Positions 36,562 to 45,171 of a stretch of DNA of 64,000 bases are shown here, one piece after another. The stretch's first letter is position 1. Every line of letters starts with the position of its first letter. The notes below the pieces were generated by a model that was not told the DNA's origin, did no database searches, and saw nothing but the letters and a program-made list of their open reading frames with translations. Location of the stretch: NCBI GenBank assembly GCA_947500505.1, contig CANMSL010000014.1, positions 1-64,000 of the forward strand. The letters are read 5' to 3'. Origin of the DNA: an uncultured Aquimarina sp. (GTDB taxonomy: Bacteria; Bacteroidota; Bacteroidia; Flavobacteriales; Flavobacteriaceae). The translations under genes and the position numbers were made by a program.

Positions 36562-36845
36562 TTAAAATCTTTTAGTACTATAAATTGCTCTAGGAGTTAC
36601 ATAGGTTTCATCCCGGACAAACTTTCGGCTTTCTTGCAGCATTTCCATACGGGCCTGTTCTATGGGCTTCACATAATCGATTTCAAAATCCATGGTACAC
36701 AATTCTTCTTGTGTTGCAGCTTGATCCCTGGCAATCCAACTATCTACTTCACTACGACTAAACCCACTCGCTTGTCCCCAATTGCCAAAAGCTCCACTAG
36801 CATCCAATAAAAAGTAAGTACCGGATATGATCCACTGATAATTTT
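36562..36845 (-). pseudogene. Orphan effector C-terminal tail A
   Basis: Homology to the C-terminus of the 421-residue effector begins at WIISGTYFLLDASGAFGNWG and runs to the shared end VTPRAIYSTKRF and stop. All but the last ~10 residues of the pore segment are missing. There is no ATG; a TTG at 36805-36807 could start an 81-residue frame. The body is uninterrupted, so this tail could in principle recombine onto an effector. Confidence 0.8.
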
Positions 36846-36865
36846 ATCGCCCCCGTAAATCAATA

Positions 36866-37267
36866 TCAAATATTAGTAATAAAATCACAGGGTAAAAAGC
36901 AATAATAAGACAGGTAAAAAAATAAAAAAATAATCCCAATACGTTGTTCTTTCCTTTTAATATGATTAAATTCTTCTATATAATCTCTCCATTTTTTTTT
37001 ATATAAAAAAAGATAGTAAAAAAGAACTCCTAACACGAAACATATAGGTAAAACAGTATTTAACTTACCCATTGAAGAAGAAAAGTCAGGCATCAAATTC
37101 ATAAACAACCCAATAAATAATATCAAATGGGGTATAGTAAGAAATAATGTTGCTGTTCTATGGGCTTCATCCCTTTCACTTTTAAATGATCGATACCAAC
37201 AGTAGCCAATAAAAAATAGATATCTAAGATATTTAGGCGGTCGTATATTGGCTAAAAACTCCTTCAT
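36866..37267 (-). CDS. Array membrane protein 2 (candidate immunity protein)
   Basis: A 133-residue protein with about four membrane helices. N-terminus MKEFLANIRPPKYLRYLFF and SWYRSFKS-like CWYRSFKSERDEAH match its neighbours. It has a charged cytosolic loop YKKKWRDYIEEFNHIKRKEQRIG, followed by a last helix. The middle helices differ strongly among paralogues while the start and loop are conserved, as in immunity families under diversifying selection. It begins 2 bp after orphan tail B. Its location directly behind toxin tails suggests immunity, which is not tested. Confidence 0.75.
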   Translation of the reverse strand: MKEFLANIRPPKYLRYLFFIGYCWYRSFKSERDEAHRTATLFLTIPHLILFIGLFMNLMPDFSSSMGKLNTVLPICFVLGVLFYYLFLYKKKWRDYIEEFNHIKRKEQRIGIIFLFFYLSYYCFLPCDFITNI

Positions 37268-37269
37268 CC

Positions 37270-37598
37270 TTAAAATCTTTTAGTACTATAAATTGCTCTA
37301 GGAGTCACATAGGTCTTATCTCTGGCAAATTCTCTACTTTCTTGCAGCATTTCCACACGGGTCTGTTCTATAGGTTTTTTATCAGTTATTTTCATTCTTT
37401 TTTAATGGTCTGATAGAATCGCCATATCATCATATCGTTGGCTACCCAACCGGAATCTTATGGCTTATTTCATAATCTATCTCAAAATCCATTTTGCATA
37501 ATTCTTCTGCTGCTGCATCAAGTTCACGAGCGATCCATTTATCGACTTCTCGCCTGCTAAATCCACTGGCTTGCCCCCAGTTACCAAAAGCACTGCCT
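37270..37598 (-). pseudogene. Orphan effector C-terminal tail B, disrupted
   Basis: Begins at the residues SAFGNWGQASGFSRREVD and follows the effector tail as far as DFEIDYE. It is then interrupted by ~90 bp of unrelated sequence with stops, and resumes at PIEQTRVEMLQESREF to the common end IYSTKRF. A 41-codon frame (from MKITDKKPIEQ) covers only the last part. The stop lies 2 bp before the start of array membrane protein 2. Confidence 0.82.
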
Positions 37599-37648
37599 TA
37601 TTAAAAGAAAAAGTGATAACGTTAAAATGTATCTTCTATTTATTATAA

Positions 37649-38075
37649 TTATTTATAATAAGGCGATCTTTGGATTATAATGTAAATTGAAAAAGCGAAA
37701 AAAGCCAAACTAATAAATAAATAAATGAATAAATAAATAAGACCAATTCTTTGTTGCTTTCTTTTTACATGGTTAAATTCTTCTATGAAAGATTTCCATT
37801 TATTTTGATGCCAAAACAAATAATAAGATATAACGGAAATAAATAAAAAAAACAGGAATAACGAGTTCATATTTTCCAAGTTCAAAGATTATATGAGGTA
37901 TAGTAATAGACAATATACCCATAAAAAAAACAACATGAATTGTCCCTAAGAGTATGATAATAGATCCATGAGTATTCTGACGGTCACTCTTAAAAGATCT
38001 ATACCAACTGTATCCTATAAAAAACAAATACCTTAAGTACCTAGGAGGTTTGATATTGGCTAAAAATTCTTTCAT
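37649..38075 (-). pseudogene. Array membrane protein 3, frameshifted at an 8-base homopolymer
   Basis: The first frame starts MKEFLANIKPPRYLRYLFF and encodes a normal family N-terminus, but loses frame at a run of eight T on the coding strand (forward A run 37845-37852). Removing one T joins it to the second frame, which continues LFISVISYYLFWHQNKW...EEFNHVKRKQQRIG and ends near 37649. The joined protein would be ~141 residues with four membrane helices. The coding strand also has a TTTA tetranucleotide tract (37711-37740). It is either a true pseudogene, a phase-variable gene or a sequencing error. Confidence 0.75.
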
Positions 38076-38077
38076 CT

Positions 38078-38306
38078 CTAAAACCGTTTGGTACTATAAA
38101 TTGCCCTGGGGGTTACATTCGTTTTATCTCGCTCAAAATCTCTATTCTCTCGCATCATTTCCATACGTATTGGCTCTACAGGCTTTACATAATCTATCTC
38201 AAAATCCATTTTGCATAATTCTTCTTGGGCAGCAGCACGGTCTCTGGCAATCCAATTATCAACGGTTTCTCTACTAAATCCGCTGGCTTGTCACCAGTTA
38301 CTTTAA
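38078..38306 (-). pseudogene. Orphan effector C-terminal tail C, with early stop
   Basis: Homology starts at NWGQASGF of the effector; the glycine after NW is a TGA stop. The rest is open to the common end TPRAIYSTKRF and stop, 2 bp before array membrane protein 3. It is the most diverged tail (VEPIRMEMMRENRDFERDKTNV against IEQTRVEMLQESREFARDKTYV, quoted here as changes over ~22 positions). Confidence 0.8.
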
Positions 38307-38323
38307 CTATATCATTAAAAACA

Positions 38324-38797
38324 CTAATATCTAAGATATTCTTTCTCCGGAATTGGATCTGGTATTTTCTTTTCTATTACTTCAATACCAAATACATCCT
38401 CCAATATTACAGGATGTAGCGCTATAAAAAGACATAGAAATAAATAAATAAATAAATAAATAAACCCAATTCTTCGTTGTCTTCTTTTAAGATGTTTAAA
38501 CTCCTCCACATAGTATCCCCACTTTCTTTGATAAAGAAAAAGATAATAGAAAACAAATCCCACTAATGTAAAGAAAGGTAACACACTTAGATATTTATTT
38601 AATGATTGAAATTCTTCAGGACCATGCCAAAGAAGTAACCCATAAATCATAAAAGTACTAAAACCACCAACGAGCAAAGTAGCCATTACATGCGCATCTT
38701 CTCTGTCGCTTTTAAACCGTCTGTAACCACTAAATGCTATAAAGAAAAGATACCGTAAAAACTTTGGCGGTCTTATGTTGGCTAAAAATTCTTTCAT
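38324..38797 (-). CDS. Array membrane protein 4 (candidate cognate immunity protein)
   Basis: A 157-residue protein, the longest of the four paralogues, with about four helices. The N-terminus MKEFLANIRPPKFLRYLFF is followed by GYRRFKSDREDAH. The loop EEFKHLKRRQRRIG precedes the last helix, whose IYLFIYLFL is encoded by a run of TTTA repeats (forward TAAA, 38438-38464). The C-terminal 28 residues are hydrophilic (EVIEKKIPDPIPEKEYLRY). It starts 3 bp after the stop of the full-length effector, so it is the likely partner of that protein. Confidence 0.8.
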   Translation of the reverse strand: MKEFLANIRPPKFLRYLFFIAFSGYRRFKSDREDAHVMATLLVGGFSTFMIYGLLLWHGPEEFQSLNKYLSVLPFFTLVGFVFYYLFLYQRKWGYYVEEFKHLKRRQRRIGFIYLFIYLFLCLFIALHPVILEDVFGIEVIEKKIPDPIPEKEYLRY

Positions 38798-38800
38798 ACT

Positions 38801-40066
38801 TTAAAATCTTTTGGTACTATAGATCGCTCTGGGTGTCACATAGGTCTTATCTCTGGCAAATTCTCTACTTTCTTGCAGCATTTCCACACGGGTCTGTTCT
38901 ATGGGCTTCACATAATCGATTTCAAAATCCATGGTGCATAATTCTTCTCGTGTGATTGCGCGATCTCTAGTAATCCAACTATCTACTTCACTACGACTAA
39001 ACCCACTCGCTTGTCCCCAATTGCCAAAAGCTCCACCAGCATCTAATAAGAAATATGTACCAGATATTGCCCAACCCACACCAGGAATAAAAGTGGTTAT
39101 GGCAAAAACAATATCCCAAGTATTTTTCTCGAGTACATCATCATAATTAGAATCATTTGATTTTTTTGCCTGTTCTATGTTATTTATGGAAAAGCCAACA
39201 GAAAATATAAACGTAATCACCCCTCCCCATTTGTAAAAGTTAGCAGCTTTGGTTCCTTTTGATTTTGCAGAGAGCTCGCCAATATCTTTACTCCACTGAC
39301 CAAAGCTTCTGCCACTATCAATACTTGGCACCTTTTTTATTTGCGCCCATTCTCCAGACCAACCTTTATAATAATTAGATAGATTGCCGGCAAAAAGATT
39401 ATTACTTTCTCTATAATAATTAGCAATCATATACGTCTCTAATGCTCCAGTTACTGAATTAATGCCTCCATTACCAGTGGTAACCATCCCATACAAATCA
39501 TCCTGATAGTGCATTTCTCTCCATTCTTGGGGTGCGCTGCTCCACTCGTTTAGATAACTACCACGGATATCCTGTTGGGTGATTTCCCAATCTTCATACT
39601 CCAGACTGGTACCATTCTCAGGATCATAGGCACGTATACGCGCAATGGGTGTACCACCCAGATCAGGACTGATCATCAATTCTATACTAATATCGCTACC
39701 GGCAGACATATCGATCCATATCTGATATCGACTATCATATACCTTATAGCCATCTACGGTTTGCTGTATAAACCTATCTGTAAGTTCCTGATCGCTCATC
39801 ACTCTGGGATTGGTTTCTCCCATCTGGTCATACATCTCATAGGCAGCACGCATCGCACCATCCTCATATCCCTGCATTGCCAGATCTACTTTATAAAGAG
39901 CTTCGCTAAGTCCTGCTCGCCTGGCATCGATGGCTGTGCGAAAATTAAAGGCTACCTGCTGCGCTTGTGCGCCAGGACTAAAACCGTTGCTGTTCCTGCC
40001 AGCCTCTTCAAGGGCTTCACTGATCTGTTCGTGTACTTCTTTTAGGCTTTCCGGGTTGATATACAT
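38801..40066 (-). CDS. Putative pore-forming T6SS effector linked to TssD
   Basis: A 421-residue protein (422 if the GTG directly before the ATG is used) with no signal peptide. The N-terminal half is soluble and unfamiliar (IDARRAGLSEALYKVDLAMQ early on; PDLGGTPIARIRAYDPENG). Two hydrophobic segments follow, about 281-300 (GGVITFIFSVGFSINNI) and 317-343 (IVFAITTFIPGVGWAISGTYF), Gly-rich like pore hairpins. The last ~78 residues form the tail that recurs three times downstream. It starts immediately after the tssD stop codon and is followed by a membrane protein. That order (Hcp, toxin, immunity) and the hairpin suggest a membrane-depolarising effector delivered by T6SS. This is inference; no family match was tested. 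Confidence 0.78.
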   Translation of the reverse strand: MYINPESLKEVHEQISEALEEAGRNSNGFSPGAQAQQVAFNFRTAIDARRAGLSEALYKVDLAMQGYEDGAMRAAYEMYDQMGETNPRVMSDQELTDRFIQQTVDGYKVYDSRYQIWIDMSAGSDISIELMISPDLGGTPIARIRAYDPENGTSLEYEDWEITQQDIRGSYLNEWSSAPQEWREMHYQDDLYGMVTTGNGGINSVTGALETYMIANYYRESNNLFAGNLSNYYKGWSGEWAQIKKVPSIDSGRSFGQWSKDIGELSAKSKGTKAANFYKWGGVITFIFSVGFSINNIEQAKKSNDSNYDDVLEKNTWDIVFAITTFIPGVGWAISGTYFLLDAGGAFGNWGQASGFSRSEVDSWITRDRAITREELCTMDFEIDYVKPIEQTRVEMLQESREFARDKTYVTPRAIYSTKRF

Positions 40067-40069
40067 CAC

Positions 40070-40465
40070 TTATGCTTTAGAAGGCCAGTTATTGGTAAAG
40101 GTTGCATCGCCGATCGTTAATTTTTCGGCAGAGATTTTTAATTTTAGCTTAAATGGTTCATTACTTACTGCATGATAAAATCCACTAAGACGCGCACAGT
40201 ACGCATTGCTAAATTTTAGAGTCATCAACGATGCCATCGCATCACGTTTCATAAATACGATCTGACCACTTTTGGTCTCTGTAGGACTGATTGCCCAATT
40301 GAGTAAATCTGTTTTTTTTTCAAATTCTAATGATAATACAATAATACCACCTCTGGGAGCGGCAGAAGGTCTGCCGTTATGATCCAGTGGTTGATCAAAT
40401 TCAAAGGTGCAATCTAATAAGTTATATGAAGTATCATCAATTTCTAATTTTGCTTGAAAAGACAT
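40070..40465 (-). CDS. tssD: T6SS tube protein TssD (Hcp), subtype iii
   Basis: A 131-residue protein with the Bacteroidetes TssD pattern: MSFQAKLEIDDTSYNLLDC, FEFDQPLDHNGRPSAAPRGG and LLNWAISPTETKSGQIVF, followed by LKFSNAYCARLSGFYHAV. Length fits. TssD hexamers build the inner tube of the T6SS and can carry effectors in the lumen. It is the first gene of the unit that continues with the effector and the membrane-protein array. No sheath genes are nearby, so this is an auxiliary hcp island. Confidence 0.93.
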   Translation of the reverse strand: MSFQAKLEIDDTSYNLLDCTFEFDQPLDHNGRPSAAPRGGIIVLSLEFEKKTDLLNWAISPTETKSGQIVFMKRDAMASLMTLKFSNAYCARLSGFYHAVSNEPFKLKLKISAEKLTIGDATFTNNWPSKA

Positions 40466-41242
40466 AGGTTTTATTTAATAAAATGGTTAACGTTTTTTTG
40501 TATACTATATTCTTCTATGTACATTAGTACGTAAGTTGATTTAAAAATCTATCGCGCTAAAATAGGAATAAATCTTTAGTTCTACGGGAATTCTTCACTT
40601 TAGTCTATTATAAGTACCTGTTAATTCGACAATTTGTGTTAAAAAAATCATCGTTTATATCCCCTCACCTTAGTTAGTAGATTGTATGTTATTTTTATGA
40701 AGAAGAAATCAATAACGAATTTTTTATATAAAATTTTAGCTATTATTCTTTTAAAATCTCTTATTACATATACAATAATGACTATGTTTTAATTTCCAAC
40801 TATAGATCTTGCTGATTGATATCCATGATAAAATCCCGGATTCGCATTCTTAAATCTTTTCAGCACCTTATCCAGTTTCGTATTCAGAAGTTCCCTTTTC
40901 CATGACCGGTATGTATTTTTTTTACGTAGGTAGTTCTCCGCAAGCTGTAGATGAAAATTTTTTATAAGTTCTATTAATTTTATATCTGCAATTAGAAATC
41001 ATGGAGGTGTAAGCAGCCATCACGGTAATGTATATGGATATCAAGAACCCATAGATGGATATCATGAACCAATATATAATTATTTTAAAATTTCTAATAC
41101 ATAATTATTCTGAAAACAATAACTAAACGATTTAGAGGAGCAATCATAATTTTATTATTTCTATAAACTTCTTCTCTGCTTATACTTGCTAAATCTTTAT
41201 CTTTGAAATAAAATCTCGATTGTCGAGTAAACTAAAAATTAT
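40466..41242. other. Gap upstream of tssD, with decayed coding material
   Basis: About 780 AT-rich bp that must contain the tssD promoter (minus) and the rmuC promoter (plus). A 31-codon plus frame at 40697-40792 (MKKKSITNFLYKILAIILLK) has no support. One minus-strand remnant is listed separately. Confidence 0.5.
40789..40962 (-). pseudogene. Remnant of an unknown protein ending FYHGYQSARSIVGN
   Basis: The minus strand reads LQLAENYLRKKNTYRSWKREL, then KVLKRFKNANPGFYHGYQSARSIVGN (residues here paraphrased) and a stop. The composition is coding-like and no start codon is nearby, so this is the 3' end of a lost gene upstream of the tssD unit. I recall the ending FxxGYxxARxIV from Bacteroidetes hypothetical proteins but cannot name the family. 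Confidence 0.5.
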
Positions 41243-42640
41243 ATGTCAGAATACATATTGCTTATTGTTGCAATCGTCGCAATAATCATCGGTTTTGTTA
41301 TCGGTAAATACGTAGCTTCGCTAAAGGGCAAAAGCGAACAGAGCGCCCTGAAGGAGCGCGTCAACCAACTACAATTACAGTTTGATGAAGCCAAAAAAGC
41401 CGCGGATCAGCAATTAGACTTCACAAAACAACAGCAAGAAGCATATAAAGAATCTTTAGAGAAGCAACTTCTGCAAATATCTAACGAACGTGAAGAAATC
41501 CGTAGAGAAAAGGACTTCCTGAATACAGAATTGACTCGACGCAATACAGAATTTGAAAACCTGCAACTCAAAAACCAGGAACAAAAAGATGAAGTCGAAA
41601 AACTTCAGGAGAAATTCACGAAAGAATTTGAAAATCTTGCGAACAAGATCCTGGATGAAAAGTCTAATAAATTTACAGAACAAAATAAAGAAAATATAAA
41701 AAATATCCTGAATCCTTTACAGGAAAAGATCAACGTATTTGAGAAAAAAGTAGAACAAACACACAAAGAAAGTATCGATTACCACGCTGCTTTACGTCAG
41801 CAGATTCTAGGCCTAAAGGATCTTAACGAGCAGATGAGCAAAGAAACCACGAATCTCACCAAAGCATTAAAAGGTGATAGTAAGATGCAAGGAAACTGGG
41901 GAGAATTAGTGCTAGAACGTGTTTTAGAAAAATCGGGATTAGAAAAAGACCGAGAGTATTTTGTGCAACAAAGTTTTACCACTGTCGATGGTCAAAGAGT
42001 TTTACCCGATGTAGTGATCCATCTACCGGACAGTAAAAAAATGGTTATTGATTCTAAAGTTACCCTTACGGCATATGAGCGCTATGTAAATGAAGATGAT
42101 GATCGTCTTAGAGTTACTTATCTTAAGGAACATATCGCTGCACTGAAGCGCCATATAGATCAACTTTCGGAAAAAAACTATCAGGACTTATACGATATTG
42201 AATCTCCTGATTTTGTATTGCTTTTTGTGCCTATAGAACCAGCTTTTGCCATTGCTATTAATGAAGATAATAAATTGTATAATCAAGCTTTTGAAAAAAA
42301 CATAGTGATTGTAACCCCGTCTACATTGTTAGCAACTCTACGCACCATCGATACGATGTGGAACAATGAAAAACAGCAACGCAATGCTATAGAAATTGCG
42401 AGACAAGCAGGAGCGCTATATGATAAGTTCGAAGGGCTGGTAAAAGACCTTACTGGAGTTGGAAAAAAGATCGATGATGCTAAGAAAGATTATTCCTCTG
42501 CTATGAACAAACTAGTCGATGGACGAGGGAATTTAATCACTAGCGTAGAAAAGCTTAAAAAAATGGGAGCCAAAGCTAAAAAATCACTTCCGGAAGCAAT
42601 TATAAAAAGAGCCTCTGATGATGAGGCCGATATTAACTAA
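41243..42640 (+). CDS. rmuC: RmuC family protein
   Basis: A 465-residue protein with an N-terminal membrane helix (LLIVAIVAIIIGFVIGKYV), a long coiled coil (~30-200; KEQSAL...), and the nuclease-like RmuC core with QGNWGELVLERVLEKSGL, LPDVVIHLPDSKKMVIDSKV, PDFVLLFVPIEPAFAIA and TPSTLLATLRTI. RmuC limits inversion and rearrangement at short inverted repeats in E. coli. It is followed by a small membrane protein after 5 bp, perhaps in one operon. Confidence 0.95.
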   Translation: MSEYILLIVAIVAIIIGFVIGKYVASLKGKSEQSALKERVNQLQLQFDEAKKAADQQLDFTKQQQEAYKESLEKQLLQISNEREEIRREKDFLNTELTRRNTEFENLQLKNQEQKDEVEKLQEKFTKEFENLANKILDEKSNKFTEQNKENIKNILNPLQEKINVFEKKVEQTHKESIDYHAALRQQILGLKDLNEQMSKETTNLTKALKGDSKMQGNWGELVLERVLEKSGLEKDREYFVQQSFTTVDGQRVLPDVVIHLPDSKKMVIDSKVTLTAYERYVNEDDDRLRVTYLKEHIAALKRHIDQLSEKNYQDLYDIESPDFVLLFVPIEPAFAIAINEDNKLYNQAFEKNIVIVTPSTLLATLRTIDTMWNNEKQQRNAIEIARQAGALYDKFEGLVKDLTGVGKKIDDAKKDYSSAMNKLVDGRGNLITSVEKLKKMGAKAKKSLPEAIIKRASDDEADIN

Positions 42641-42645
42641 CAGTT

Positions 42646-42990
42646 ATGGAAATAAATACGTCGCAAATTCTTATTCAATTATTATTGGCTTTAGCATATG
42701 CAATCCCAACAATATTCTTTATTGTAATCAGTATATATTATTTATTAAAAATGGGATCCCGAACAGATGGTATTCTGATTTTAGCTGGTAACATCGTCAT
42801 TCTTCTTTCTATAATTTTGAGTAGAATACTATTTATTCAGTTTGCTTTTTATGAAAAATGGCAAGGTGAAATGTATTCCTATGTATCTAGTGCTATTAAT
42901 GTCATTTCTTTTATGGGATCTTTGGCTTTTGCCATAGGAGTCTTTCTTTTGATGAAAAAAATAATAAAGACAAAAACAGTGGCGGAATGA
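42646..42990 (+). CDS. Small integral membrane protein
   Basis: A 114-residue hydrophobic protein with three likely membrane helices (LIQLLLALAYAIPTIFFIVIS, ILILAGNIVILLSIILS, FMGSLAFAIGVFLLM; residues ~9-30, 45-65, 88-107). I recognise no family. It lies between rmuC and the serine hydrolase, overlapping the latter by 4 bp, so it is probably translated in the same operon. Confidence 0.72.
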   Translation: MEINTSQILIQLLLALAYAIPTIFFIVISIYYLLKMGSRTDGILILAGNIVILLSIILSRILFIQFAFYEKWQGEMYSYVSSAINVISFMGSLAFAIGVFLLMKKIIKTKTVAE

Positions 42991-44141
42991 AAATAAAGCA
43001 CACATTCATTTTAATAAGCATCTTTGGATTTGTTACCAACATTAGTTTTGCACAACAAATTTATTTTCCGGAACGTGGAAACTGGGAAGAAAAAAATCCT
43101 TCGGAGTTTAAGATACATACTACAAAGCTTAATGAGGCGGTTCAATATGCCAAAAGCAATGAATATTCCGGATCTAAGGATCTTAGACAAGCAATCCTAA
43201 AAGGTTTCGAAAGAGAGCCATATCACAAAATTTTAGGACCAACTAAAAAAAGAGGTACTCCCGCAGGTTTAATTCTGAAAAACGGATACATCATTGCCAA
43301 ATGGGGTGACACCGATCGTGTGGATATGACGTTTAGCGTTACCAAAAGTTATTTATCAACCATCGCCGGATTGGCCATATATAAAGAGCTTATCCAATCT
43401 GTAGATGATCTAGCGTCTGCATATGTATGGGATCACACCTATGATGGTGACCACAATAAAAAAATAAGCTGGAGGCACCTGCTAACACAATCCTCTGATT
43501 GGTCAGGACAATTGTGGGGTGGATATGATTGGGCTGATCGCCCACCGAAAGAAGGTAGTATCGATGATTGGAAATTAAGGAAATTAAACCAACCGGGAAC
43601 GGTCTTCGAATACAATGATGTTCGGGTGAATGTATTGGCATATTCTTTACTAAATGTTTGGAGAAAGCCTTTGCCACAAATTCTGAAAGAAAATATTATG
43701 GATCCCATTGGGGCTTCCTCAACCTGGAGATGGTATGGATATGAAAATTCTTGGGTGACTATAGACGGTATACAAATGCAATCTGTAAGTGGTGGCGGGC
43801 ATTCTGGTGGTGGACTCTTTATCAACACCGAGGACCACGCACGTTTTGGCCTGTTATTTATGAATAGAGGAAAATGGAAAAACCAGCAATTAATTTCAGA
43901 AAATTGGATAAGAGAAGCAACCGAACCTTCTCAGGCTAATACCAATTACGGATTTATGTGGTGGCTAAACCAAAAAGGTACTCGTAATTGGAAAGGATTG
44001 CCGGAACATCTGTATTATGCGGCAGGTTTTGGTGGTAATTTTATTGTAATTGATCAAAAAGAAAACCTGGTGATCGTTACCCGATGGCTAGAACCAAATC
44101 AAATTGACGAGTTTGTATCCAAAGTCTATGAAGCGCTCTAA
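42987..44141 (+). CDS. Beta-lactamase-family serine hydrolase
   Basis: A 384-residue exported protein (signal FILISIFGFVTNISFAQ). The catalytic SxxK is SVTK in MTFSVTKSYLSTIAG, the second motif is FEYNDVRVNVLAYS (YxN), and the third region is GHSGGGLFINTED or AAGFGGN. This places it with class C beta-lactamase-like esterases and peptidases (AmpH, EstB). Broad substrate range in the family forbids a precise call. It overlaps the upstream gene by 4 bp. Confidence 0.9.
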   Translation: MKIKHTFILISIFGFVTNISFAQQIYFPERGNWEEKNPSEFKIHTTKLNEAVQYAKSNEYSGSKDLRQAILKGFEREPYHKILGPTKKRGTPAGLILKNGYIIAKWGDTDRVDMTFSVTKSYLSTIAGLAIYKELIQSVDDLASAYVWDHTYDGDHNKKISWRHLLTQSSDWSGQLWGGYDWADRPPKEGSIDDWKLRKLNQPGTVFEYNDVRVNVLAYSLLNVWRKPLPQILKENIMDPIGASSTWRWYGYENSWVTIDGIQMQSVSGGGHSGGGLFINTEDHARFGLLFMNRGKWKNQQLISENWIREATEPSQANTNYGFMWWLNQKGTRNWKGLPEHLYYAAGFGGNFIVIDQKENLVIVTRWLEPNQIDEFVSKVYEAL

Positions 44142-44156
44142 AAAAATGATATCTCG

Positions 44157-44522
44157 ATGAAAAAAATATTAGGTCTTATAATTTTAACAATTGTCTTGCT
44201 TTTTGCAATTTGGTATACAACCGTATATTTTGCCACTTACAGTGAAGGTGTCCGAAGCGGAGAACTCATCAAGTTTAGTAAAAAAGGGGTGGTTTTCAAA
44301 ACGTGGGAAGGAGAAATAAGTCAGGGCATTTCTGGCGCTCAAATATTCAGTTTTTCCGTAGAAGATAAAAACGAAAATGTTATCCAAAAACTTGAGGAGT
44401 TTCAAGGGAGATATGTAAAATTAAAATATAAAGAGCGTTTTGCTACCATCTCTTGGTTAGGAGACACCAAATATTTCGTTATTGATGTAGAAGAAGATGA
44501 ATCCCCACATTTTAGAAAATAA
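44157..44522 (+). CDS. Membrane-anchored hypothetical protein
   Basis: A 121-residue protein with one N-terminal membrane helix (ILGLIILTIVLLFAIWYTTVYF) and a small extracytoplasmic beta-rich domain (GELIKFSKKGVVFKTWEGEI). Homologues in Flavobacteria are often mislabelled 6-phosphogluconate dehydrogenase; nothing here resembles that enzyme. It is in the rmuC operon by position (15 bp after the hydrolase). Confidence 0.75.
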   Translation: MKKILGLIILTIVLLFAIWYTTVYFATYSEGVRSGELIKFSKKGVVFKTWEGEISQGISGAQIFSFSVEDKNENVIQKLEEFQGRYVKLKYKERFATISWLGDTKYFVIDVEEDESPHFRK

Positions 44523-44538
44523 TAAATATGGTTAGTTA

Positions 44539-45081
44539 ATGAAAAAATTTAAAACAGCAAGAGAATCAAAGGTTGTGTTATCAGAATTAATGCTTCCGTC
44601 TCATTCTAACTTTAGCGGAAAAATTCACGGTGGTTATATTTTGTCATTGATGGATCAGATTGCCTTTGCCTGCGGGTCTAAACATTCTGAAGCTTACTGC
44701 GTTACAGCCAGTGTAGATAAAGTAGATTTCTTAAAACCTATAGAAGTAGGTGAACTGGTTACTCTTAAAGCCTCTGTAAACAATGTCGGTACAACTTCTA
44801 TGGTAGTTGGGGTACGGGTAGAATCCGAAAACATAATGACAGGTACGGTAAAACATTGCAATTCCAGTTACTTTACTATGGTGGCAAAAAATAATAATGG
44901 AAAAAGTGTTGACGTTCCCGGTTTAATTTTAGAGAATGAAACTGCTGTTCGTCGTTTTGTAAGAAGTATTATAAGAAAAGACGATGCTAAAGCCAGAAAA
45001 GATCGCTTTAAATCTTCCGAATTTAAGCTTGAAGATCATCTTGAGATATTAAAGGAATATAACGTAAAAGTAACCTTATAA
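44539..45081 (+). CDS. Hotdog-fold acyl-CoA thioesterase
   Basis: A 180-residue cytosolic protein with the single hotdog domain of the cytosolic long-chain acyl-CoA hydrolases: NFSGKIHGGYILSLMDQIAFAC (GGYILSLMD core) with catalytic aspartate, the CVTASVDKVDFLKPIEVGE strand, and VKHCNSSYFTMVA. It hydrolyses acyl-CoA to free acid. The last ~35 residues are a charged extension. The gap to the upstream gene is 16 bp, so it likely shares the operon. Confidence 0.92.
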   Translation: MKKFKTARESKVVLSELMLPSHSNFSGKIHGGYILSLMDQIAFACGSKHSEAYCVTASVDKVDFLKPIEVGELVTLKASVNNVGTTSMVVGVRVESENIMTGTVKHCNSSYFTMVAKNNNGKSVDVPGLILENETAVRRFVRSIIRKDDAKARKDRFKSSEFKLEDHLEILKEYNVKVTL

Positions 45082-45171
45082 TTTATCCCTGATTTTTACG
45101 TTAAGAATGCAGTGTGTCGGTCGATGTACCTGATACTAAAAATTTGCTATATTGAAGAAAATTAAATAACT

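Noticed and set aside
40697..40792. 31-codon frame starting MKKKSITNFLYK
   Set aside because: Very short, AT-rich, lacks a ribosome binding site and any conservation evidence.
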